Below are positions 1 through 10,900 of a stretch of DNA of 64,000 nucleotides, piece after piece. The DNA is from Certhia americana (lineage: Eukaryota > Chordata > Aves > Passeriformes > Certhiidae). Below the pieces are notes generated by a model that worked only from the letters and a program-made list of their open reading frames with translations, was not told where the DNA came from and ran no database searches. Location: positions 341,408 to 405,407 of the forward strand of contig JAGMWU010000044.1 in the NCBI GenBank assembly GCA_018697195.1, read 5' to 3'. A program made the position numbers and the translations under genes. The stretch's first letter is position 1, and every line of letters starts with the position of its first letter.

Positions 1-1553
1 TCCAATTGTGTCCTGCTACTCTCAAAAGCAGCTCAGCTCGCAGTTCTGGAAATCACATTACACTTCCCGCCCAGTATGTTCCTTTCTTGCAAAACCCAGC
101 CTCCTGCCTCCCCTTTCTGGCGTGACACCATTTGGCAAGAAGTTGCAATCACCCGAATTTGCGACCAAAAGTTCTCCTGCCATGTGGCCTTACATATGGG
201 TTTTAAAAATGATTTACAGATTCACGGAATATTTAGGAATAATTGATTCAATTTAATGTATACAACGATTAGACCTCGGTGTGGAATAAAAGGGACGTTA
301 AAAACAAAATCAAACTCCTGACCTTTCCGGCATAATCTTTAAAGCCATAGAAAATTTCAAACATAAAATCCAACTCTCTTGCACACGTGGTTGGTGGGAA
401 GTGGATTTTATCATTCCCTGTATTTTAATGGTACAACCAGGAGTAGTAAAATCAGCATTTTGCACAACACCAAAGTGAACACACCAACCCCGCACACCTT
501 CGCAACAGAGGAAGAGGAAAATGCTCTAAAAATTCCCATTTCACCGCCTTTCTCCCTTCTGCAGTAGCCCAGAGGCCTTTCAAAAAATGTCTTAGGGGGA
601 TAAATTAAACAAGGATTCAAAAGGAATAACGCCTTTATAGCTGGCCAATAGCAGGGTAGTGTAATATTGTTCTTCTGTCTTTCCCTTTTGCACACAGGAA
701 TAAATAGAAATATAGAATATTGGCAAACTGCAATAGCATTCCTGGCGGCAAAACACCCAAAGTTTGTCTTGTTGTCCACGCCAAATAATTCATTTTCTGC
801 AGTTTTCCCCCCTCTTTTCCTCTGATGATTGAAACCCTACCAGACTTTTGGAGCCGGAACAGCACCAAAAGCCAGCATGAATGGGAAAATAGGATAAAAC
901 TGGTTATAGGATTTGGGGGTATCATTTGGGCCTTATTAAATGGCCAATGCAAAATTGCCAAAATGAGGATAACATGTGAGAAGCTTGATCCCTCTGAAAA
1001 CACCAAAACTCATGGATTTGGTGTATGTTCGATGGCAACAGCCCAGGCTCCTCGGGAAAATCCAGCAGTTCCCTCAGTTTTCATTATTCACTTTCCTGGG
1101 GGACCAAGAACCAAACATGTATCACTGAACTCAGTGAAAGCAGTAGTGACAGGTAATTATTCATGCAGTGAGGGAATTATTTGAGGCCAGAAGGAAAAAC
1201 GCTCGAGCTTTTATTGAAAACGTATCTCGTCGCTATGGTCCGGGGGATTTTACATCCTTGATATCAGAATTTAATAAACCCAATAATCAACCAAACACAG
1301 CCTGAGAGCTTCCTCACCGTCCTGTAGCTCTCACAGACAACAGAGCTGTCACTGTCTCCACTAATCACATCTTCCAGGGGGCCACTTTGGGTGGAGATGT
1401 CCACGTTTCCTCACCCTGAGACAAATTCAGGAAAATACGCTTAGGTGAGAATTTCTGCCACTAAAAAAACTCCTTCTCTGCTCCGTCCAACACCTGCCTA
1501 ACATACAGCACAAAGGCCACCACAATGTCACAAATATCCTTTAAATTACTACT

Positions 1554-2132
1554 TGGTAGAGATGATCTTCTAGTTTTTATCTGGATATTCTTCTCAGGTT
1601 GGATCAAAGCAGAGAGACACAATTCGTTTGTTTGGGACTTGGATGTTTATTTATTCCATTTTGGTACTTTACAGCTTTACTGACTGTGACGTGCTCTCCA
1701 TGCTGATTATACCAGATCAATATCGATCCAGAGTATGTTTGCAAGGGTTTTTAAAATTTTAAATTATCTACTTATGAGATGCCTAACTTTTTTTTTTTAA
1801 TTAACTCAATAAGCTATTACTTTACCAGTCCCCACTGTGATTTTTCCACCATGCACAACAAAATCACCCAAACTTGTGGATAAGAAGAATATGAACTAGG
1901 CCTTAAATTTCCATTCTGTTACAATAATATTATCCTAATCTTAAACCCCAAATGTAATCTCTCCCCTGTGATAAAAACAACCCTCTATCCAACTTGCAAA
2001 CTCCCAGTCTGCAGTGCTCTCACTCATCTTTGTGAGCCTTTCCCCATGGCCTCAGGTCAATCAGGTTTCTGTGAGGCTCAGTCCCTGGCAGCACAGAAAA
2101 TCTGAAATCCTCTGTTGCCCATGTTTCTGACA
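1554..2132 (-). mobile_element. LTR-like interspersed repeat, copy 1 (probable solo LTR)
   Basis: This block matches 24249-24879 along its length: a shared end with TTATCTGG and GGGACTTGG, and a shared region containing GGCTCAGTCCCTGGCAGCAC (reading with CCATGGCCTCAGGTCAAT). On the minus strand both copies start TGTCAGAA, or close to it, and carry AATAAA followed by CCAAGTCCCAA. That layout fits an LTR with a poly(A) signal. No internal retroviral coding region or clear target-site duplication was seen. Confidence 0.5.
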
Positions 2133-2682
2133 AATAATTCTTATTATAATTTTTAAATGGGTAAACAGTTCATAATAAAAAAACAAAAAAATTAAAAACA
2201 TGTCAATTTTGCTTTTAAAGATTGATTTTTCCAGATTTAGGTGGGCAGTGGGCATCTCCTCATGCCTCCAAACAACCAACTCCAAACACCCAACTGAAGG
2301 AACGCATCAAACCTGGCCAACAGAGCATTCAAAATTACTTATTCTTATCAGGGAAACACCAGAACGAAGATAAGAATGGAATTATTTCACAATTTCTAAG
2401 GGCAGAGTGATTTTTTTCTTTCTTAATTTCTGTCTCCCTTCTGGCGTGGTGTCCCTGGTTGGGGCATTGATTTGTCTTGGAATCCTACGGTGCTGGACTG
2501 TTATATATGGAATCTCCCTTAAAAAATACATGGAGAAAAGCATGTGGAGAAGGAATGTTCCAATAGATCTGAGCAGGGAATGCCGTGTGAAAAGTGAGAG
2601 CCAGGCTGATGGCTGTGAGAACATGTGGAACAGATGAGAGATAGTGATGAAGTCCTTTTCCTGAGAGGGGAGGAGGAAAGGA

Positions 2683-3906
2683 AGATTGATGGAAAGATGA
2701 GAAGATGGATGATGATTGATGAAGAAGGCTGATGGAGATGAGATGGATGGATAATGGATGTGGATGGATGATGGATGGATGGATGGATGGATTGATGGCT
2801 GCTGGATGGATGGATTGGATGAGATGGATGTATGGATGGATGGATGATGATGAGGCTGATGGATGGATGGGATGATGGATATGGAATGGATGGATGATGG
2901 ATTATGGATGGATGGATGGATGGATGGATGGGAGATGGATGATGGATGGTGGGAGATGGTGGATGTGATGGATGAAATGGATGATGGTGGATGTATTATG
3001 ATGGATGATGGATGATTATGGATGGATGAGGATGGGATATTGATGGATGGATGGATGGGATGGATGGATGGTGGATGAGGGATGGATGATATAAGGATGG
3101 ATGGATGATGGATGGATGATGGATGGATGAATGGTGATTGGATGGATGGATTGGGATGGGTGGATTCGATGGAGGGATTGATCTGGATGGATATGGATGG
3201 ATGGATGGATGGATGGATGGATGGAGGATGGATGATGATGGATGCATGGAGATTGGATGAGGTGGCATATGGATGGAGGGAGATTATGGATGATGGATGG
3301 TGATGGATGATTGATGATGGATGGATGATTGGGCTGGTGGATGGATGGATGATGGATGGATGGATGGAATGGATGGAATGGAGGATGGATGATGGATTGT
3401 GGATGGATGATGGATGGATTGATGGGATGGCTGGATGGATGGCTGGATTGGATGGATTATGGATGGATGGATGGATTGATGGTGATGGATTGATGGATGA
3501 TGATGGAGATGATGGATGGTGGATGGATGGAGGGATGGAAGGAGTGGATTGGATGGATAGGAGGATGGATGATGGTGGATGGATGGATGATGGATGGATG
3601 GATGGGATTGATGATGATGGAAATGGTGGAATGGATGGGATGATGGATTGATGAATGGATGTTTGGATGGATGGATGGATGATGGTGGATGGATGGAGGG
3701 ATGGATGATGGATGGATGGATGGATGGATGATGGAATGATGGATGGATGGATGGATGGATGGATGTGGATTGGAGGGATGGATGATGGCTGATGATGATG
3801 GATGGATATGAATGATGGATTGGATGGATGATGGATGGATGGATGATGGATGGAGGCTGTATGGTGGATGGATTGATGGAGGGACGGATGGCTGGATGGA
3901 TGGATT
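2683..3906. repeat. (GGAT)n / ATGG-type satellite, about 1.2 kb
   Basis: Nearly uninterrupted GGATGGATGGAT with frequent 3-base slips (GATGAT) and scattered point changes. The imperfect register shows an old, slippage-prone array. All reading frames through it are artefacts rich in Met, Asp, Gly and Trp (plus strand) or His, Pro and Ser (minus). Confidence 0.97.
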
Positions 3907-3929
3907 AAGACGACTTAAAAATTCTTGAG

Positions 3930-4335
3930 TCCTGTTTCTGTAAACGTTGTCAGTGGGGGAAACCCAACAGGAAAGAGGGTGGGGGAGAGAGAAGATGTTT
4001 CTGAAGGTTTTATTCTGCTTCTAATTCTTCTTTTAGTTCTGTTAATAAAATTTCCTTTCTACTTTTCAAAAGTTTAAGCCTGCTTTGTTTTTTCTCCTAA
4101 TCTTACCTCACAGGAAAAAAAAAAACAAAAACAAACAAACAAAAACCAAAACAAACAAAACAAAACCCCAAACAGATCCACCATATAAACTGGTGCATTG
4201 GCTGGGAAATCTCAAACTGGTAACCCAAAGCCACTACAATCTTAGAGATAAATGAAGAGAACCTTTGCTTTTGAACAGCTCATCCCTAAAATACTAACAC
4301 CCCATGAGCTGAGCTGGCCCAGCAGCCCAGCTGTG
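3930..4335 (-). pseudogene. Decayed tandem duplicate of the TTC3 exon 7 region
   Basis: Compared with 4510-4915, this block shares the order CTGAAGGTTTTATTCTGCTT, TAATAAAATTT, TTTAAGCCTGCTT, an A-rich tract, then TCTCAAACTGGT, at an offset of about 583 bases. Beyond that, the stretch aligned with exon 7 is diverged (about 4209-4335): the GTTCTCTT end of the exon is recognisable on the minus strand, but the GTGAGT donor is replaced by CTAAGA and the EALDWIR core is gone. I read it as a dead exon copy. Confidence 0.55.
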
Positions 4336-4509
4336 GTGGAGGCCAGGAAGAAGGGAGGAACCTCACAAATGCAGATTCCTGTGGAGGTGCTGCTCATGGA
4401 AATGGAAGCCACATGAGAATTGATTTCCTGTGGAGAATTCTCCAGGGTGTAACAAGAGATGCTCCTCTCCCAAAGTGAACTGAAGAGAAACAATTCTAGA
4501 GGCGGAAAA

Positions 4510-4791
4510 CTGAATTGTGAGGGTTGTTTCTGTGCTTGGCCAATGGAAAAGAAAAAAAACGTAGAGGGAGGAGGAGAAGTGTTCTGAAGGTTTTATTCTG
4601 CTTTTTTTTTTTTTTGTTCTGCTAATAAAATTTTCTTTATACCTTTCAAAGTTTTAAGCCTGCTTCATTTTTTTTTTCTCCTAACACTATCTCACAGAAA
4701 AAAAAAAAATAAACCCACCCCATAAATGAGTGCATTAGCCAGAAAAATCTCAAACTGGTGAGCCAAACCCACTCCAAGTGGCCATACTCAC
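4510..4791. repeat. Intronic half of the intact copy of the 583-bp tandem duplication
   Basis: This is the partner of 3930-4335 and lies immediately downstream (minus strand) of the intact TTC3 exon 7. The two share several blocks of 12-20 identical bases in the same order and orientation, with different lengths of T and A tracts between them. Confidence 0.6.
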
Positions 4792-4915
4792 ATTCAGAAA
4801 AGAGAACTGCAACCTGGACCTGGCCCCCATCCCTGAGCTGCACCAGGCTCTGCAGGACACCAACACCCCCCACACTCCTGATCCAGTCCAGGGCCTCTCC
4901 AAGGTCAAAGACCCC
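4792..4915 (-). CDS. TTC3: TTC3 exon 7, last TTC3 exon in the window
   Basis: 124 bases from a GGAACAG acceptor to a GTGAGT donor, encoding GVFDLGEALDWIRSVGGVGV through AVLFSE plus one base. Human has EEALNWIKYAG and IFFTE at the matching places. The next exon would begin the segment leading into the TPRs; it was not found further left. A decayed copy of this region lies about 580 bases downstream (see 3930-4335). Confidence 0.9.
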
Positions 4916-7900
4916 CTGTTCCAGTTGGGGAAAAAACACAGAAAACCAAGAAAATGTCATTAATACACAAAGCAAAGTGCTGGGAACCCTTACCCTCTGC
5001 TTTCAGTCAGGGCTGAGCTGATTTTTTAACAGGCAACAGCAAATAAATGCAATTAAATACAAATAAATACAAATAAATACAAATAAATACAAATAAATAC
5101 AAATAAATACAAATATCTGGAGGTCTCCAGCACAGCACAGTCACAAAATCAAACCAGACTCCCAGCAGGAAGTGTTCAAGTGCTAGAATTTGATTTGGAA
5201 GCTTCTGAAATGATTCAAAAAAAAAATAAATATAAACCCCCTCAAATTTGTTCCTTATGGTGACTGAAATCATTAAAAAATAATATAAATCCCTCAAATT
5301 TGACTTAAAAATTTCCTTGTGATGACTGAAATTATTTAAAAAATATATAAACCCCTCAAATTTGATTTAGAAACTTCTTTTGGCTGTTGAAAAATAACAC
5401 TAAAAAATTCCATGACTATGATGGTTATCTGGGGAATCCACAATTGTGTTTATTCTGGTTTTTTTTATTGCTCCTATGAGCTTCAATGTTGCTTTTTAAA
5501 TTCATTGCTTTAATTTTAGCTTTGGCATTTAACACACAGCAAGCCCCAGAATTTTTTCCAAGTGGGAAAAAAGGGATTAAACCCAGGGAAATTCAGGATC
5601 TTTATAGCCCAAAGTTTACCAGCTGGAAAATGTAATGAGAAATTTCTACCAGAAATTGGATTTTGTAAATAAAAAGATGGATCAGGAGATTTCCCAACTC
5701 GGACTGTGCCAGGCCTTCAGGATGAGGATTCTAGGGAATCTTCAAATCAATTCCAGAAACTCACATTTTCTACTCCACTGCCAATCCTCATGATGCCACT
5801 GATAAAATATGGGATGTTCTGGAACAAGGAGAAGAAACAAATTAAAAAACAACCCAAATCAATTATTGAGATGTGATAATTTGAATTTCTGCCTGCTCAG
5901 GTTCAGCTCAGTAACATTTCCTGCTCTGCTGGAATTCACCATCACCAGGGCAGTTGCATTCCAGATTTTTGTTGAAAAATAAATGTTGGCAAGGGAAGGG
6001 AGAATTCCTGGATGCTGTGAGAGCTGCTTAGGAAAATTCATCCCCTTTGAGCACTTGTGCAGCTCTTGAAACCCCAAAGAATCAGCTGAGGCCTCCAATT
6101 AAACCATCCCAAAATCTGCTCCCCCAACTCCATTTCACTCTTGGGTGTACAACCCAACAAATGAAAAGAAATTCAATGTGTTATACCTAAATTTATAAAA
6201 TAAATTATGTAGCTTGGGGTTGGAGGCAGAATTTCTAGAAATGAAATAAGAAATATTTTATTTCCTAAATTTCAGATCAAACCTACAACAAATCCCTTCA
6301 GCTGCTGAGAATATTCCTCACATCCTCCTCTCCACTGTTCTGCTTCTAAGTCAGCAACAGCAGCATATTTAAAGTAACATTTGAATGAGGGGGGAAAAAA
6401 AATTATTTAAGTCATTCATCCACCAAATTTAATGCTGCTTGCAAATATTTCCTAAATTATCCCAACTGGAAGAAAGCCTAGGCCACAATTTCTGTCTGGA
6501 AAGCTGCAACTCATTTATCAAATAATGTCGTTACTCCAGCAAAAGGAAATATCTAATTTAGGATATAATCCCAAGATGCTTAAGGGACAGATTTAATTAA
6601 CATATATTTGAAAACTGAGAGAAATTTAAAATCCAGGACTTACAACAACTTTTTTAATTAAATCAGCAAGGTCTTCCAAAAAATTGCACTCACACATTGA
6701 CGCCAAGTTCCAGCCCATGAACACCAAACTTCTGGAAAACAGAATAAATTATTATTTAGACAAATCCCAAGGTGTTGCAGGGTCTTAATTATGAATATTT
6801 AGGGGGGTTAAATCTAAGGAAGAGAACATTTAGAAATTCACATCAAGCCCTTCAGAGGAGGGAGGAGAAAAAGAAACAAAAAAAAAAAATTAAAAAAGAA
6901 GAGCTGCAAAGGATTTGCTGCTTTGGAAATGTTAGCAGCTACATAAATACTGGAATTCCCCCCAAAGTTCAGCTTCCCAGACTCCCAAAGATTCCAAACC
7001 TTCACAAACTCAGTCTTCATTTTTTTTTTTTCCTGTGCAATCAAGAACTTCTGACCTCAACCAACTCCAACATTTCTGCAACACTTTAAGTCCAGCTGGA
7101 AGCACCCAAGGAATTTTTCACAGGGAACAAGGAAAAGTGGGAAGATTTGGAGGAAAATCCCCTTGGAATATGGGAATACTCACCCACATTCACCTAAAAA
7201 GGAAGTGCTTTCCCTGGTGAAGAGCAGAGACCAAAACATCCTGATTTTGATCACGTTGCAATATTCCCTCAATTTTTCCACGGGCTGACTGCACCACACC
7301 TCACAGGGATCAACTCCTCCAAGGGGAAAAAAAATGGGAATTACAGTGCACAATTCAGGCATTCCAAAGTGCCAAGAAACACCAAAATCTGTCATTATTT
7401 CAGGCATTCCAAGGTGCCAATAAACACCAAAATCTGTCATTATTTCAGGCATTCCAAAGTGCCAATAAACACCAAAATCTGTCATTATTTCAGGCATTCC
7501 AAAGTGCCAATAAACACTAAAATCCAGGATTATTTCCAGCCTCTGTTCCTGACAAACCAAAGAAAAAAAAGGAATCTGGACACTCAGAAGTCACCTGGAA
7601 AACTGAGTGGGTTTTTAAATGGAAGGGGAGAGGGGATTTAAATGAAATTAAGGCTAGGGAGCTGCTGGAATTGAGAATGCTTTGCATTCCTGTGTTCTGA
7701 ATGGAAAAATTAAGATAAAAATGGATAAATGCTGCCTCCCTGCTGGGCTGGAAGGGGATGTTCTTTTCCAGGGAAAACATCAGCCTCTTCCACCTGTAAT
7801 AATTATTCCCTCAATTATTCTGGACATTAAAACCAGGGCAAGAGGGCACAGAAAAAGCATCAGGGTTTGTCCCCAAAAACTATCCTGATTCAGGCTCTCC

Positions 7901-10900
7901 AAAAGCATCCTGCACTTCCCAGAATGAAGATGGAACAGGGAGGGATGGAGGGGAAGTGAAATTAAATTGGGCCACTGAGGTGGCTTCAGGTTCTCTGGGG
8001 GGAAATTCAATTTATTGGGGTGGTTTCAGGTACTCTCAGAGCAGGGCAGCATCACCCAAGGGATTGAAAATGCACAAAAATACACAAAAAATACACAAAA
8101 AATCCATAAAAATATGCAAAAATTCCCTTTACACAGCTGTTTATCCTCACAAATTAGGGGGTTGTGCAGAAAACACAATTTTGAATTTGAGCCCCCTGCT
8201 TTTCTGCAACTGGGAGTTTTTGTTTATTTATTACTGCAAAACTTTCCTGAAAAAAAAAATTTAAAAAAAAAAAAAAATCAACTGGAAGTTGTCTTTAGAC
8301 CTACACAGCCAAAATACCAGCCTTGAATCTCCATCCTCGTGGCATTAATTGCCTGCATCTATGGAAATATTGCTGAATATTTAAGTTATATTGGGAGAAA
8401 CAGATGAGAATTGTTCCAAGGTAACAGAACGTAACAATGCTTCTGCTCAGAAATAGTAATGAACTAATTTTCAGGAAAAAAAAAAAAAAAGAAAAAAAGG
8501 AAAAATAAAATCAAATAGCAGTGCAAAGATGCAAGAAATGGAATATTGGTTTCATTTCCATACCTGTTTTACGATTACGTGGCAGTGGCTGTCCAAAGGG
8601 TCCATCCTAAAGACAAACACATTATTTAAACATTTCTACACAATATATTTACACATTTGACATTTGTTATATTGCACAGCCAGGAAGAAACAAAGAAACC
8701 CAAGCCAGGAACAAAGAAAGCATTTTGTTTTGAGGGAAAAAAAAGAATATTTACCTGCATCCTTATTAAAAAAATGGCCATAGCTGGATGGTTATGAATG
8801 GACAGGAAAAGTTTTACTCATTTAAACAATATTTTCAATCACACTAGAAGAGGATTCTGGGAATTAATAATTCAAAAATCAGATAGCAAAATCATGTTCT
8901 GGAGTACCTGACTAAATTGGTTTAAGAAGGTAACACAGGTTTTTAAACAAATAATCAAAAATAATAATTACATTTTGACAGTAAATGTGTATTAAAATAA
9001 AACTATCTATAGCAAAATAAGAGTTGATTTAGTGTTTCATGCTACTTTTAACGTGTTTAAATCCCATTTGAGCACCTCAAGCTGAAAAAGAAATGATTCA
9101 TTCTGATTTATAGATCCCTACAAAGTCTGCTATTTTAACAAACATTATAAATGTGTGATTTAGTAAACACTCTATATCACAGGAAATGCTGCAGTATCAA
9201 TTCACATAAATGCAGAAATTATAAAATCCATGTATTTAACAGGCCAGGACACACAGTAACGAAGAGGGGGAAAAAAAATCAACTGTAATTTAAAAATCAG
9301 CTCATCTCGAAAGACAACTGACAACTCTTAAAGAGCTTTGTTCTGGCAGCAGCAAATACTAAAAAAAATTCTTCACTGATATAAATAAATTCTCAATGGA
9401 ATCACAGCTCTACTGGTACCAGTCCCTTGGAAAGGCAGAGCTTTACAAAGGAGAAATTCAATTTATCTGCTTTTAATTCCTGCCTGGGGAGGACAAAAGG
9501 CCACACTGATAAGTAACTCCTGATTAGCTCTGCAAGCAGCACAAATATGGAACTCAGGGATTTCTGAGATTCCTCAAGCACAGCAAGAAGGGGAAAAAGT
9601 AAGAGTCAAGGGAAGTATTCCTGGAAGTATGGAAGCAGAAAAGGGCTGCAGTTCATCCAGGAAAAGCAGAACAGTAACTGAGAGGGAAAATTCCTCAGGA
9701 ACTGGAGCCACAGGAGCCAGGGAATGGCTTCAGACTGCCAGAGGGCAGGGCTGGGTGGGATTTGGGGCAGGAATTGTTCCCTGGCAGGGTGGTCAGGCCC
9801 TGGCACAGGGTGCCCAGAGCAGCTGTGGCTGCCCCTGGATCCCTGGCAGTGTCCCAGGCCAGGTTGGACATTGGAGCTGGAGCAGCCTGGGACAGTGGGA
9901 GGGGTCCCTGCCATGGCAGGGGTGGCACTGGATGGGCTTTGATGTTCCTCCCAACCCAAACCAGTTTGGGATTCTGGGATTAAATAAGCAAAGCCTTGCT
10001 GGGCACAAAGAAAATCATAGAATTGGAAGAGATCAGAAGAACAAAGAAGGGGCAATGCAGCAGGCACAGCTGTGCAGAGCTGAAACCCCAGGAACCAAGA
10101 GCTGGAAATCCCAGGAAACAAGGGCCAGAAATCCAAGGAAACAAGGGCCAGAAATCCAAGGAAACAAGGGCCAGAAATCCAAGGAAACAAGGGCCGGAAA
10201 TCCCAGGAACCAAGGGCTGGAAATCCCAGGAACCAAGGGCTGGAAATCCCAGGAACCAAGGGCTGGAAATCCCAGGAACCAAGGGCTGGAAATCCCAGGA
10301 AACCCTAGGAACCAAGGGCTGGCAATCCCACAAAACAAGGGCTGATTGTTCTGCAGTGACAGGGACTGAAGTGTCAGGCTGAGCTGCAGCACCCCAGGAA
10401 TGGCCACAGGACCAACAGGTTGGGCAAGTTCTGCTGACAGGAGCTGCTCCTCAGAGCCTGCCCTGGCCCAGCTGAACTCACAGCCACTCCTGCTCTTGTT
10501 AGAATAGAGTTCAAAATGTTCTAAAAATCTTGGGAAAATCAGACGAAAATTTGAGGGAGGTGGGAAAGGAATGTCGTGCTTTGTTCTTGGTAGGCCACGT
10601 GAAACTGCACCTGTGATCATTGCACCTGTGATTATTGTAGTAGCTCCTACAACAGAACAATGTAAGTATCACTAATATTGTTTAAAACAATGGTGCAGTG
10701 ATATAATCATGATTGAAAGAGTATAAATACATGCATTCTGAACAAAACCAATGGAGCTAGATTTGGGGTTTACCCATACCTCCCTGGCCACCCTAATAAA
10801 TATAATTGCATATTTATATATTATATATAAAATATATCATATTTTATATATTATATATAATTAATTGCATATAATCCATCTGTGATTATGTGTGTGTTCC

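Larger units (their letters stand above)
1..4791 (-). other. TTC3: TTC3 intron, open to the left edge
   Basis: No reading frame on either strand resembles the TTC3 segment that should follow (TPR region), so this is read as intron. Positions 1-1550 are AT-rich unique-looking DNA with no feature I can name. The rest holds the LTR-like repeat, the GGAT satellite and the duplicated exon region listed separately. Confidence 0.6.

Noticed and set aside
2996..3651. Long open frames on both strands rich in His/Pro/Ser or Met/Asp/Gly/Trp
   Set aside because: They are translations of the GGAT satellite.
4242..4493. 83-aa minus-strand frame that looked like the next TTC3 exon
   Set aside because: No acceptor/donor pair gives the needed phase, and the segment resembling human KIVMENC lies in sequence that aligns with the intron of the neighbouring duplicate.
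6678..6700. Internal GTGAGT in TTC3 exon 5 as an alternative donor
   Set aside because: Using it would remove the conserved LEDLADLIKKVV segment and break the phase with exon 6.
9606..10620. Long open frames (up to 238 aa) on both strands, proline/tryptophan or glycine/asparagine repeats
   Set aside because: They come from a CR1 fragment plus the 23-bp minisatellite; the overlap of several frames on both strands shows there is no coding constraint.
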